From positions 62,001 through 126,000 of the forward strand of contig JBJTOK010000038.1 in the NCBI GenBank assembly GCA_046074525.1: a stretch of 64,000 bases of DNA. The letters run 5' to 3'. The translations under genes and the position numbers were made by a program. The DNA is from JAHEZL01 sp046074525. Its GTDB lineage: Bacteria > Bacteroidota > Bacteroidia > Flavobacteriales_C > GCA-002722245. Positions 36,201 to 44,422 of the stretch are shown here, in pieces (position 1 is the first letter of the stretch; each line of letters starts with the position of its first letter). The notes beneath the pieces were generated by a model, which worked only from the letters and a program-made list of their open reading frames with translations, was not told the DNA's origin and made no database searches.

Positions 36201-36816
36201 AACTACTTTCGCTAAAACAGCAGGTGATACTTTGTTGTCGAGAGATGTTACTTTCGGATCTATTGCCGGTCCGTTATCAGTTCAGGCTTACAACGATTGC
36301 GGACAAGCTTCAACTACTGTAAACCTCACTGTGAGCACTACGCCAACTTCAACCTTTGCTTATACTACCAACTTCCTTGATGTAGATTTTGATGCTACAC
36401 ACAAAGGATCTGGCGACACATATGCATGGACTTTCGGTGATGGTAACACAAGCACCATCTCTTCTCCAACCAACAACTACACTACAGATGGTAGCTTCAA
36501 TGTTTGTCTCACTGTAAGCAATGCCTGTGCTACAGCTCCTCAAAGCTGCCAGAGCATTTCTATCTTCGGAGTTGGTGTTGACGAGTTGACGAATGCAGGA
36601 TTGACTGTTTACCCAAACATTTCATCTTCTGAAATCAATGTGGTATTGCCAGGAACATCCTATGTTCAGATTGTTAATATGGTTGGAGCTGTGATTTCTT
36701 CACGCACCATCACTGATAAAGGGACATTCGATGTGTCAGCACTGCCTGCCGGTGTTTACTTCATGAATGTTCAGCAAGGATCACAAAACTCAGTGAAGAG
36801 ATTCGTTGTGGAATAA
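33268..36816 (+). CDS. Secreted multidomain GH8 glycoside hydrolase with T9SS signal
   Basis: A 1182-aa protein. Signal peptide 1-27 (ends TADAQ). GH8 domain about 30-395: general acid Glu in VSEGIAYGMLLSAYAGDK, and ATDAELDVAMALIVASYQW with the catalytic Asp region. Then an Ig-like domain (about 400-470), PKD-like (479-555), a carbohydrate-binding-like jelly roll (about 563-755, GWVADDFNDHQNGDVW to DVDWIIVGG), Ig-like (~790-850), PKD (852-930), Ig-like (937-1020), PKD with WTFGDGN (1024-1100) and a T9SS C-terminal sorting domain from LTVYPN at 1111. GH8 enzymes cleave beta-1,4-glucan, chitosan or xylan. The shared upstream element links it with the GH9 cellulases; the substrate is inferred as cellulose/beta-glucan. 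Confidence 0.92.
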   Translation: MKRKITKLKAWFFAAGLVLVGLTADAQSYAFPQNVTYTYGRKPSSPVAQDAMDSYNTWKANFVTSSGACGYRRVIWDYFSGGRGKTDKSSTVSEGIAYGMLLSAYAGDKALFDDLWNYYKANRNSNGVMNWNIENCNVAGANGATDAELDVAMALIVASYQWQSNTYLNDAKSLIAIIRVKEFDGVIQKPGDQFGGSNLVNPSYFAPAYYRVFATLEPAHATFWNNAAAKGYEIIFKADKNSNGLVPDWCDANGNYSSSATSYEDQGKNFIYDAVRTPFRSAIDYLWFGTSDGAKYCTRLIDWAYNNHGGTTNSLGSKYNASGTKLDASHSNTFVGCFSIAAMAAEQGQGTHTSAQYLAFLNSGYTDSKNTNPGYGQYFNATFKVLSQFVMTGNFYLPPPDNCTAPNLGSNKSLCKSNPVVLNSGIAGATSYVWKKNDVVIGGATSATYNATTEGTYEVVVNQSGCTRRSSVEVASATIAADFAYSVQASNVTFTNTSTGASDYTWSYKQGAGASTQFATTRDASNTFLSAGSYDVTLTVTNASFGCVGTSTITKKIVVGGGIGWVADDFNDHQNGDVWVANTTNYGALPMTYCSADDATKPGATKDCPNNPCSLLEVVCKGGAGAQYSPFGVTFNVAGTKADLDLTTVPYVSIKLRSSATVKLGIGMNAAVVGKTGDRTTNRQVVTIAANKDTIINLDFSSASAKLCWYDASNPSVATDFTKVHGIEFYPNETVTTFTGTIDVDWIIVGGKSLPAPVWNLKRDGSGYLVYEDPDGDKVYTTVPDWSQKVRACTTPVTVEAKACTASEIRWYSGASQIGTGTSMSLNPGIYTIQLINLGGVKTDTVEVTASGTTADFVVDRTNYDVHFNNNSTGYHTFSWAYGDVANDLPGSTGWDIGYHNYKKKGAGTYPVVLTIKDTLCNVTKTKTISVVVSCDSLVSKPTFVTIDSVGCAGDVVTIKINPVNNAQGIYGWFGPAGTTFAKTAGDTLLSRDVTFGSIAGPLSVQAYNDCGQASTTVNLTVSTTPTSTFAYTTNFLDVDFDATHKGSGDTYAWTFGDGNTSTISSPTNNYTTDGSFNVCLTVSNACATAPQSCQSISIFGVGVDELTNAGLTVYPNISSSEINVVLPGTSYVQIVNMVGAVISSRTITDKGTFDVSALPAGVYFMNVQQGSQNSVKRFVVE

Positions 36817-36837
36817 GATTCTTGAAAATTGATAATG

Positions 36838-36869
36838 AAAAAGGGATCCGAAAGGGTCCCTTTTTTGTT
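36838..36869 (+). terminator. Intrinsic terminator of GH8 gene
   Basis: Stem aaaagggatcc / gggtccctttt (one G-U pair) with a GAAA tetraloop, followed by T residues. Confidence 0.85.
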
Positions 36870-36876
36870 TTATTTC

Positions 36877-36934
36877 AGAGTGAGAGTGAGTTTTATCGTT
36901 CACTATGCTCACTTTCAAAACTCACTCTCATTCT
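36877..36934. repeat. Palindrome family 2, copy B
   Basis: Arms agagtgagagtgagtttt (36877-36894) and aaaactcactctcattct (36917-36934) match at 17 of 18 positions. The right arm covers the last codons and the TGA stop of the phospholipase-like gene (complement 36928-36930). Compare 23431-23496. Confidence 0.8.
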
Positions 36935-37797
36935 AATTTAGGCTGACCTGACTCTACCCATGCACTGTACCACAAGCCCGAAACAAATCTTATTGATTCT
37001 ATCAATTGAGCCTCTACCATTCCTGGGATTTCCTTGTCATAGGCAGCAATATATTCTTCACTGAAAAACTTTTGTTTTTTGTCGTTGTACACTTTAAACA
37101 TTTTGTCTTTGGCGAATTTCGCCCTCAGCTTTTTATCCTTTTCAAGAACCTGGGAGCACAATCGATAGCTGTCCTTCAATAAACTCCAGGTGTGTTTCAA
37201 TGGATCAGAAATATATCCGGCCACCACCATATTCAATTGATAGTCTTTCGCATGACGTTCAGGAATCAAGGATTCCCATAGTTTGTGAATTCCCTTTTGA
37301 TTGGTTAGCTGACCGTCATAATTCTCCGTGACATGTAAAGGCACACAGGCATCGGCGGCGTAATGCCCGAGATCAGCTGATAATTTCAATATCCTCTCCT
37401 TGTCTTTTTCTTTAAAAGCTTTTACCAGTTCGTAGTATTTTTCCTGGATGGTCCAGGGAAGTGTACCATATTTACGTAAAGTATCTTCCGAATATTTGGC
37501 TACTGCATCTTTCCAGTACATGGGCACTGAGTCGAAAGGATGTTTTACATCATAATGATCAATATCAATGTAATGCAGACTCCCCTCCTTTTGATCGCTG
37601 TGCTTACGTAAATCAGGATCAACAGCGTGTTCGGTAACGAAAGCCGCGTTGAATTTGTAAAACTCAATGAGTCCGGGAGGCAGCGCATATACCGCCTTTT
37701 CATTGATGAGTTTATGGGCGTAAAATCCCCAGGAATAAGAGCTGAATGGAAAAAGTACAAAGGCAAAAGCCAGAAAAATACAACTGCGTTTTGCCAT
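36928..37797 (-). CDS. Zinc-dependent phospholipase C/S1-P1 nuclease-like protein
   Basis: A 289-aa protein with a signal peptide (about 1-22, SYS|WGFYAHK); a Trp at the mature N-terminus is a metal ligand in this fold. Further putative metal ligands are in HYIDIDHYD near 75-83, LGHYAADACVPLHVTENYDG near 145-164 and KLWESL. The pattern fits the zinc-dependent PLC/S1-P1 family (trinuclear zinc). It would hydrolyse phospholipids or nucleic acid outside the cytoplasm. Its 3' end overlaps a family 2 palindrome. Substrate is not determinable from the sequence. Confidence 0.8.
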   Translation of the reverse strand: MAKRSCIFLAFAFVLFPFSSYSWGFYAHKLINEKAVYALPPGLIEFYKFNAAFVTEHAVDPDLRKHSDQKEGSLHYIDIDHYDVKHPFDSVPMYWKDAVAKYSEDTLRKYGTLPWTIQEKYYELVKAFKEKDKERILKLSADLGHYAADACVPLHVTENYDGQLTNQKGIHKLWESLIPERHAKDYQLNMVVAGYISDPLKHTWSLLKDSYRLCSQVLEKDKKLRAKFAKDKMFKVYNDKKQKFFSEEYIAAYDKEIPGMVEAQLIESIRFVSGLWYSAWVESGQPKLE

Positions 37798-37804
37798 ACA
37801 AAAT

Positions 37805-38896
37805 CTACTTAACTGCTGAGCTCAAAAACGGAAGAGCAACTACTTTCGCCTTTAAACTCTTGTCGCGTACCTTAATGAAAATTTCGCTGTTCAATGTTGA
37901 AAGCTCTGTAGCCACATAGCCCATTCCAATGGCTTTTTTCAGGGTTGGCGACATGGTTCCTGATGTAACGATACCAATATTTTTTCCTTCTGCGTTAACA
38001 ATTTCGTAGTCGTGGCGTGGAATACCTTTATCAATCAACTCAAAGCCCACCAGCTTCCTCCCTACTCCTTTTTCTTTTTGTGATTTTAGCACATCGCTGT
38101 TTACAAAAGATTTGCTGAATTTGGTGATCCAGCTCAATCCGGCTTCAATTGGAGAAGTAGTATCGTTGATGTCGTTACCGTAAAGGCAATAGCCCATTTC
38201 TAAACGAAGGGTATCTCTAGCAGCGAGTCCGATAGGCTTGATGCCAAACTCCTCCCCTGCATTCATAATTGCATCCCACACCTTTTCGGCATCACTGTTG
38301 TATACGTAAATTTCAAAACCGCTGGCGCCGGTGTAGCCTGTAGCAGAAATGATCACATCTTCCACTTCAGCAAATTTATCGATAGCAAAAGTATAGTAGG
38401 ACATTGCCGAAAGATCAACAGAGGTGAGCTTTTGCAAGGTTTTTTTTGCTTTAGGTCCCTGTATGGCGAACAAACAATAATCATCCGAAATATTGCGCAT
38501 GTTAGCGCCGTAAGTATTGTGCTTGCTGATCCAGTCCCAGTCTTTGTCAATATTGGAAGCGTTCACCACCAGCATGTACTCCACATCGGAAACGCGGTAT
38601 ACCAGCAGGTCGTCAACAATTCCTCCTTTATCGTTAGGCAGGCAGGAATACTGAATTTTTCCATCGCCAAGTTTTGAAGCATCGTTGGAAGTTACGGCCT
38701 GTATCAGCTCCAAAGCACCCCCTCCCGTCACCAGGAATTCCCCCATGTGGGAAACATCAAAAATTCCCACGGCATTTCTTACTGCTTCGTGTTCGGCGTT
38801 AATACCTTCATACTGAACAGGCATTTCAAAACCTGCAAATGGAACCATTTTAGCGCCGAGGGCGATGTGTTTATTCTTGAGAACGAGTTGCTTCAT
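37805..38896 (-). CDS. gcvT: Aminomethyltransferase (glycine cleavage T protein)
   Basis: A 363-aa protein starting KNKHIALGAKMVPFAGFEMP with GVFDVSHMGEF-like NAVGIFDVSHMGEFLV near 45-60 and the folate-binding GIKPIGLAARDTLRLEMGY near 215-235, typical of GcvT. It transfers the methylene group of the lipoylated H protein to tetrahydrofolate, releasing ammonia. gcvH and gcvP are not in the window. A glycosyltransferase starts just upstream (2 nt gap), suggesting co-transcription. Confidence 0.96.
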   Translation of the reverse strand: MKQLVLKNKHIALGAKMVPFAGFEMPVQYEGINAEHEAVRNAVGIFDVSHMGEFLVTGGGALELIQAVTSNDASKLGDGKIQYSCLPNDKGGIVDDLLVYRVSDVEYMLVVNASNIDKDWDWISKHNTYGANMRNISDDYCLFAIQGPKAKKTLQKLTSVDLSAMSYYTFAIDKFAEVEDVIISATGYTGASGFEIYVYNSDAEKVWDAIMNAGEEFGIKPIGLAARDTLRLEMGYCLYGNDINDTTSPIEAGLSWITKFSKSFVNSDVLKSQKEKGVGRKLVGFELIDKGIPRHDYEIVNAEGKNIGIVTSGTMSPTLKKAIGMGYVATELSTLNSEIFIKVRDKSLKAKVVALPFLSSAVK

Positions 38897-38897
38897 A

Positions 38898-39983
38898 TTA
38901 TTTTCCTGTTAGTTGCTTAAAGTATTTGATATACACGTCTTTTTGTGATTCAACAGAATAACGGTCGACTATTGTTTTCCTGGCCTTCTTACCCAACTCT
39001 CTTCTCAAGGCTTCGGATTCGATGAGCAAAGATAATTTTTCTACCCATTCCTCATCGCTCGTGGCTAAAAAACCGTTAACACCATCTTCTATAATTTCGG
39101 TATTTACACCCACCGGCGATAGTATTGTTGGAATTTCGAGGGCCATGTACGACAACCCTTTAAGTCCGCATTTACCCTTTGCCCACTCATCATCCGGCAG
39201 CGGCATAATACCTATGTCAAAACTCGACAATACTTCCACTTCTGTATCGCTGGTCCACGGAATGCCCTGAATACCCAGCTCGGGATTTTTGTAAGCCGGT
39301 TCCCCCATCACTTTAAAGTAAACCTTGTCGCCATATTTCTCCTTTATCCTTTTCAGGAAATTGATGGCATATTCAAAATGCTTGATAGTGGTATTGCTTC
39401 CGCTCCACCCTATGCATATTTTATCAGAAGCTTCATAGGGCTTGCGGCGACAGTGTTTATTGGTATCAATGGTAGTAGGGATGATCACCACATTTGTATT
39501 GACCTGTTTTGCGTAATCGGCCAGATAACGGTTTCCGGCAAAAACTATATCACTCAGCGCAATGATACGTCCGGTTTTAGAAGGATCTTTTAAAAATTTG
39601 AACTTCTTATTTCCCTCCGAAACATCCATGTGCCAGATGGCATCATCGAAATCAAAAACAATTTTTGCCTTCGACATACTCAACTGTTTCTCAAAATATA
39701 CGGACCCAAGCATGAAAGCCTCGCGCTGGATAAACACAATGTCGTAATTATCGGCATTCTTAACATCTCGCAATCTGGTTTGAATGCTCCTTACCAACAC
39801 ACCTATCTTCCTGAAAAAATTGCCTGGTTTGTAAAAAAACTGATCGTCTTCAGCAGAAATCAAGGGCGACAGATCACAGATCCACCCTTGTTCCCTGAAG
39901 TACGAAAAATACTGCTCAAAGCGATACCTCTGACTGGGAGACCTGTCTAAACGATGCGCCGCAATAAATAGGATTTTTTTCAT
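38898..39983 (-). CDS. Glycosyltransferase (GT4-like)
   Basis: ATG 39983 is preferred over an upstream start at 40028 because MKKILFIAAHRLDRSPSQRY is the usual N-terminus of GT-B enzymes and the extra 15 residues have no clear function. The 361-aa product has ESDEE-like donor motif regions: LKGLSYMALEIPTILSPVG near residue 290 and EDGVNGFLA near 310. It would use an activated sugar; substrate unknown. It overlaps the divergent promoter region of the CapD-type gene (90 nt between starts) and leads into gcvT. Confidence 0.85.
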   Translation of the reverse strand: MKKILFIAAHRLDRSPSQRYRFEQYFSYFREQGWICDLSPLISAEDDQFFYKPGNFFRKIGVLVRSIQTRLRDVKNADNYDIVFIQREAFMLGSVYFEKQLSMSKAKIVFDFDDAIWHMDVSEGNKKFKFLKDPSKTGRIIALSDIVFAGNRYLADYAKQVNTNVVIIPTTIDTNKHCRRKPYEASDKICIGWSGSNTTIKHFEYAINFLKRIKEKYGDKVYFKVMGEPAYKNPELGIQGIPWTSDTEVEVLSSFDIGIMPLPDDEWAKGKCGLKGLSYMALEIPTILSPVGVNTEIIEDGVNGFLATSDEEWVEKLSLLIESEALRRELGKKARKTIVDRYSVESQKDVYIKYFKQLTGK

Positions 39984-40059
39984 AGTAACCGGCGCCAAAA
40001 GTATAAATTTTGACCAAAAACGCAGCATAAATTCGCTCGGGCGTTTAGCGCTATTTAGC

Positions 40060-40067
40060 TATCTTTG
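40060..40067 (+). promoter_or_regulatory. -7 box TATCTTTG of CapD-type gene
   Basis: An exact TAnnTTTG match. It overlaps the TTG at 40065 and ends 6 nt before ATG 40074, so the transcript would be leaderless or nearly so. Confidence 0.5.
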
Positions 40068-40073
40068 AATCCG

Positions 40074-41951
40074 ATGATACAAAATGAATTAAAAAATGCC
40101 CCGCGATGGTTTATCCTGGGCACCGATCTGTTGATTTGCCTGGTATCTGTTTCCATTGCCTTTTTACTGCGTTTCGATTTTCATTTGAATGAGCTGGAGC
40201 TGTTTTATCTCAAACAGGCCATTCCTGTTCTTTTAGCTGTAAGATTGCTTTCGTTTCTGGTGTTTAAGTCTTATGCCGGACTCATCCGCTACACTGGCTC
40301 AAAGGATATTCAAAGGATATTTACCGTTTTGTTGACAGGAAGTATTTTTCTCTTTTTATTGAATACTGCTGCATGGATGCTGGACATCAAATACAATATT
40401 CCGCGTACCATCATCATTATCGATTTCATGGTTTCCCTGGTGTTAATGGTTCTCTTTCGCATGAGTATCAAGATTTCCTATGAGCATATCCGCAACCTCG
40501 AAAAGGAAAAAGCCAGTGTGATTATTTATGGAGCGGGTGAATTTGGCACTATTACAAAGCGTGCGCTCGATCGCGATGCCGGAACGAAATATACAGTGGT
40601 TGCTTTCGTCGACGATTTGAAAACCCGCACCGGTAAAACTATTGAAGGAATTAGCATCGTTGGCGAAAAAGATCTGGAGAAATTTATTGAGAATAAGAAT
40701 ATTCATCATATTATCCTTGCCGACCAGAACCTCCTGCCCGCCAAGAAAAAAGACATTGTAGACTTCGCTTTGTCAAAGAACATCAGAGTGCTCGACGTTC
40801 CGCCTTCCAAAAGCTGGATCAATGGTGAATTGAGCTTCAAGCAAATCAAGAAAGTAAAGATTGAAGATCTATTGGAGAGAGAAGTCATTCAACTCGACAA
40901 ACAGAAAATTCAGGAAGTCAATAAAGGTAAAACCGTTTTAGTGACAGGTGCTGCCGGTTCGATCGGCAGTGAAATTGTAAGGCAAATTGCCGAGTATGAA
41001 CCTGCACGTATTGTTCTCCTTGATCAGGCAGAATCTCCTTTGTATCATATGGAGACAGAGCTAAGAGATAAATTCAGCAAACTGACTTTTGATATCGTGA
41101 TTGGCGATATTTCCAACGAAAACCGCATGAAGCTGCTCTTCGAAACATTCCGTCCGCAAATGGTTTACCATGCTGCAGCTTACAAGCACGTTCCTATGAT
41201 GGAGAATAATCCGGCAGAAGCAGCAAGAGTAAACATCAAGGGAACGAAAACCCTGGCCGATCTATCTGTTCAGTATGGTGTGGAGAAATTCGTGATGATT
41301 TCTACCGATAAGGCTGTAAATCCTACTAATGTAATGGGCGCTTCTAAAAGGATAGCCGAGATTTACTGTCAGTCGCTTAATAAAAACGTTGCCACCAATT
41401 TTGTTACTACCCGCTTCGGAAATGTACTGGGATCTAATGGTTCTGTGATTCCTGTCTTCAGGAAGCAGATTGAAAGCGGTGGTCCTATTACAGTTACCCA
41501 CCCTGAAGTGACGCGTTATTTCATGACGATTCCCGAGGCTTGTCAGCTTGTGCTGGAGGCCGGTGCTTATGGAAATGGCGGAGAAATTTTCATTTTCGAC
41601 ATGGGTGAGTCTGTAAAGATTGTAGATCTCGCTAAGAAGATGATTAAACTTTCCCGACTTGAACTGGGAAAGGATATTCAAATCCAGTTTACTGGTCTGC
41701 GTCCGGGAGAAAAACTCTATGAAGAATTGCTCAATACCGAGGAAAACACGCTAAAGACACATCACTCTAAAATCATGATTGCCAAGGTAAAGGAATATGA
41801 TTTCGCTGAAGTGAAAGAACAAATCAGTGAAGTGATTCATCTCTATGAGAAGAACGACAACAATGCTCTCGTGGCAAAAATGAAGAAAATTGTCCCTGAG
41901 TTTTTAAGCAAGAATTCGGAGTTTGAAAAACTGGATGAAGTTCACATGTAG
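40074..41951 (+). CDS. CapD/WbpM-type nucleotide-sugar 4,6-dehydratase
   Basis: A 625-aa membrane-anchored enzyme starting at ATG 40074; a TTG at 40065 lies in the -7 box. Four membrane helices in the first ~135 residues, a CoA-binding-like Rossmann domain at about 150-270, and an extended SDR domain with VTGAAGSIGSE near 287, AYKHVPMMENNP near 370 and STDKAVNPTNVMGASKR near 405. The MxxxK in place of YxxxK is usual in this family. It dehydrates and epimerises UDP-N-acetylhexosamines for surface glycans. Divergent to a glycosyltransferase. Confidence 0.92.
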   Translation: MIQNELKNAPRWFILGTDLLICLVSVSIAFLLRFDFHLNELELFYLKQAIPVLLAVRLLSFLVFKSYAGLIRYTGSKDIQRIFTVLLTGSIFLFLLNTAAWMLDIKYNIPRTIIIIDFMVSLVLMVLFRMSIKISYEHIRNLEKEKASVIIYGAGEFGTITKRALDRDAGTKYTVVAFVDDLKTRTGKTIEGISIVGEKDLEKFIENKNIHHIILADQNLLPAKKKDIVDFALSKNIRVLDVPPSKSWINGELSFKQIKKVKIEDLLEREVIQLDKQKIQEVNKGKTVLVTGAAGSIGSEIVRQIAEYEPARIVLLDQAESPLYHMETELRDKFSKLTFDIVIGDISNENRMKLLFETFRPQMVYHAAAYKHVPMMENNPAEAARVNIKGTKTLADLSVQYGVEKFVMISTDKAVNPTNVMGASKRIAEIYCQSLNKNVATNFVTTRFGNVLGSNGSVIPVFRKQIESGGPITVTHPEVTRYFMTIPEACQLVLEAGAYGNGGEIFIFDMGESVKIVDLAKKMIKLSRLELGKDIQIQFTGLRPGEKLYEELLNTEENTLKTHHSKIMIAKVKEYDFAEVKEQISEVIHLYEKNDNNALVAKMKKIVPEFLSKNSEFEKLDEVHM

Positions 41952-42046
41952 AGCTTCTTGAACTACCTCTTACCTACCTCTTTCTCGCGCATGTCATCTG
42001 AGTAATGTGTTTAAAAAGATTAGATGCTTATCGGGAGTTTCCTCCG

Positions 42047-43069
42047 TTAAATAAAATCGAAATACGATTTAATTGACTTCGCGATTTTCTCATTGTCAAT
42101 CAAAAATCCGTCGTGGCCGTAAAGCGATTCTATCTCGTGGTATTCAGCATTGGGAATGTTTTCCTGCATGTGAATCTGTTCCGAAATCGGACACAATAAA
42201 TCCGAGTGAATACCAATGATTAAAGTTCTTTGCTTGATTGTAGCAAGTGCCTCTTCAGTAGTTTTGAAACGGTTGCGTGCAACATTATGCGTATCCAAAA
42301 CCTTCGTCAGTTTGTGATATGAAATGGCATTGAACCTCATGGCCAGCTTATCCCCCTGATATTTCAGGTAAGAAGTTACCCTGAAATCTTTGGTGACATC
42401 TTCTGATTCCTCTTTCTGACGGGCATTGTATGCATCGTGGTTTCTGTAAAATAAGAGTCCTACCTGGCGCGCACGCTTCATTCCTTCCAATCCTGCCTCT
42501 TTAGTTTCCTGTCCCCAAGTTGGATCCAGTTCAATAGTGGCGCGGTGCACTGAATGTATCGCAACCCCCCACGGCGCTTCTTTTGGCGATGAACACAAGA
42601 TGCTCATGTTTTCAATTACTTCAGGTTCCATTATCCCCCACTCCATTACCTGATAACCACCACAGGAACCGCCAATGGCCATTTTAATTTTATTGATACC
42701 CAGCTTCTTTCTCAGGAGAATGAAGCTGTTCACGATATCACGGATAGTAACATCCGGAAAAGAATAGTAATAAGGTTTTCCTGTTTCAGGATTTACCGAC
42801 AGCGGACCGCTGCTGCCGTAGCATGAGCCAAGGATATTGGCGCAAACAATAAAATACTTCTTAGGATCAAAGAGTTTTCCCTCTCCTACCAAACCATCCC
42901 ACCATACAGCGGGGTCAGAATTGGCTGTCAGGGCGTGACATATCCATACAACATTCGACTGGTCCTTATTCATTTCTCCGTAAGTATGATAGGCTACAGT
43001 CAGCTCTGCTAAAGAACCTCCGAGCTCCAAATCAAACTTTCCAAATTTCTGAAATTGCTTTTGCGACAC
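42047..43069 (-). CDS. metX: Homoserine O-acetyltransferase
   Basis: A 340-aa alpha/beta-hydrolase. Nucleophile motif GGSCGGYQVMEWG near 140-152 (family GGSMGG), and a late GHDGFLID with the catalytic His near 318. It makes O-acetylhomoserine for methionine synthesis; a succinyltransferase activity cannot be excluded by sequence. GTG start at 43069. A -7 box TACTTTTG on the minus strand (complement of 43094-43101) gives a leader of about 18 nt. Divergent from rocD. Confidence 0.9.
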   Translation of the reverse strand: MSQKQFQKFGKFDLELGGSLAELTVAYHTYGEMNKDQSNVVWICHALTANSDPAVWWDGLVGEGKLFDPKKYFIVCANILGSCYGSSGPLSVNPETGKPYYYSFPDVTIRDIVNSFILLRKKLGINKIKMAIGGSCGGYQVMEWGIMEPEVIENMSILCSSPKEAPWGVAIHSVHRATIELDPTWGQETKEAGLEGMKRARQVGLLFYRNHDAYNARQKEESEDVTKDFRVTSYLKYQGDKLAMRFNAISYHKLTKVLDTHNVARNRFKTTEEALATIKQRTLIIGIHSDLLCPISEQIHMQENIPNAEYHEIESLYGHDGFLIDNEKIAKSIKSYFDFI

Positions 43070-43093
43070 GTTGTATTTTTTTTAACAAGGCCT

Positions 43094-43101
43094 CAAAAGT
43101 A
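43094..43101 (-). promoter_or_regulatory. -7 box TACTTTTG of metX
   Basis: A TAnnTTTG match on the minus strand, 24 nt before the GTG start of metX. No clear -33 TTG at the usual distance. Confidence 0.45.
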
Positions 43102-43156
43102 AGTAAAGAAGTGGAAAGTAAAAAGGCAAAAGCAATGAAGCATAAACCTTCTTTTG

Positions 43157-43164
43157 TACATTTG
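43157..43164 (+). promoter_or_regulatory. -7 box TACATTTG of rocD
   Basis: A TAnnTTTG match 16 nt before ATG 43181. The two divergent -7 boxes of metX and rocD are about 55 nt apart. Confidence 0.5.
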
Positions 43165-43180
43165 TGAAAATTTTTAGGTC

Positions 43181-44407
43181 ATGGAAACTGCAATCAACAA
43201 CACTCAGCACATCATCGATGAAGAAGGAAAGTACAGCGCGCATAACTATCATCCTTTGCCGGTAGTACTTTCAAGAGGAGAAGGTGTTTTTGTTTGGGAC
43301 GTGGAAGGAAGGAAATATTATGATTTTCTTTCCGCTTACTCTGCTGTAAACCAAGGGCATTCTCATCCTAAAATCGTGAAAGCATTAGTAGATCAGGCAC
43401 AAACACTGGCACTGACATCTCGTGCTTTCCATAATGATGTATTTTATAAATTCTCGAAGTACATTACCTCCTACTTCGGTTTCGATAAAGTTTTGCCGAT
43501 GAACACCGGTGCTGAAGCTGTTGAAACAGCTTTGAAAATTTCCCGCAAATGGGGCTATGAGAAGAAAGGAATTCCTGCCAACAAGGCAAGAATCATCTTT
43601 TGTCAAAATAACTTTCACGGCCGCACCATCACTATTATCAGTGCTTCCAACGATCCTGATGCAACCAAGAATTTCGGTCCTTACACACCAGGCATCAGCT
43701 CTATTCCATACAATGATGTGACTGCCTTGGCTAAAGAGTTGGAAGATCCTAACGTTGCTGCGTTCGTAGTAGAACCAATCCAGGGTGAAGCCGGCGTTTA
43801 TGTACCTGAGCTCGGCTTCCTTAAGAAGGCATATGATCTCTGCAAAAGCAAAAATGTATTGTTTGTGGCTGATGAAGTACAAACCGGAATTGCGCGTACA
43901 GGTAAGCTGATTGCCTGTGATCACGAAGGCGTAAAACCAGATATCCTGATTTTAGGAAAAGCAGTAAGCGGCGGGGTTTACCCGGTATCCTGCGTACTGG
44001 CGAATAATGATGTTATGGACGTTATACATCCAGGCGAGCACGGTTCTACTTTCGGTGGAAATCCTATTGCCTGTCGCGTTGCGATGGCTGCGCTGGAAGT
44101 AGTGAAAGACGAAAAACTGGCCGAACGTTCTGAATATTTAGGCGAAATATTGCGTCGAGAACTGAAAGCAATCAACTCCGAAATGATTTCTGTTGTGCGT
44201 GGAAAAGGCTTGCTGAATGCAATTGTCATCAAACCAAAAAATGGCAAAGAAGCCTGGGATGTTTGTCTCAAGTTGCGCGATAACGGTTTGTTGGCCAAGC
44301 CTACTCATGGAGATATTATCCGTTTCGCTCCTCCGTTGATTATTACTGAAGAGCAGTTGATGGATTGTGTGGAAATCATTAAGAAGTCGCTGGCGGAGAT
44401 TGCCTGA
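43181..44407 (+). CDS. rocD: Ornithine--oxo-acid transaminase
   Basis: A 408-aa class III aminotransferase. It has NTGAEAVETALKISRKWGYE near 108-128, FHGRTITIIS near 146, VEPIQGEAGVYVPELGFL near 203 and the PLP lysine in LILGKAVSGGVYPVS near 262. Length and the order fit ornithine aminotransferase, which makes glutamate semialdehyde from ornithine. Acetylornithine aminotransferase is the main alternative. The stop TGA lies in a half-copy of the family 1 palindrome. Confidence 0.92.
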   Translation: METAINNTQHIIDEEGKYSAHNYHPLPVVLSRGEGVFVWDVEGRKYYDFLSAYSAVNQGHSHPKIVKALVDQAQTLALTSRAFHNDVFYKFSKYITSYFGFDKVLPMNTGAEAVETALKISRKWGYEKKGIPANKARIIFCQNNFHGRTITIISASNDPDATKNFGPYTPGISSIPYNDVTALAKELEDPNVAAFVVEPIQGEAGVYVPELGFLKKAYDLCKSKNVLFVADEVQTGIARTGKLIACDHEGVKPDILILGKAVSGGVYPVSCVLANNDVMDVIHPGEHGSTFGGNPIACRVAMAALEVVKDEKLAERSEYLGEILRRELKAINSEMISVVRGKGLLNAIVIKPKNGKEAWDVCLKLRDNGLLAKPTHGDIIRFAPPLIITEEQLMDCVEIIKKSLAEIA

Positions 44408-44422
44408 ATCAAGGTTCAAGAC
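44405..44422. repeat. Half-copy of palindrome family 1
   Basis: tgaatcaaggttcaagac at 44405-44422 matches the arm tgaatcaaggttcagac of the 23689-23786 copy with a single inserted base. Only one arm is present; it includes the stop codon of rocD. Confidence 0.55.
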
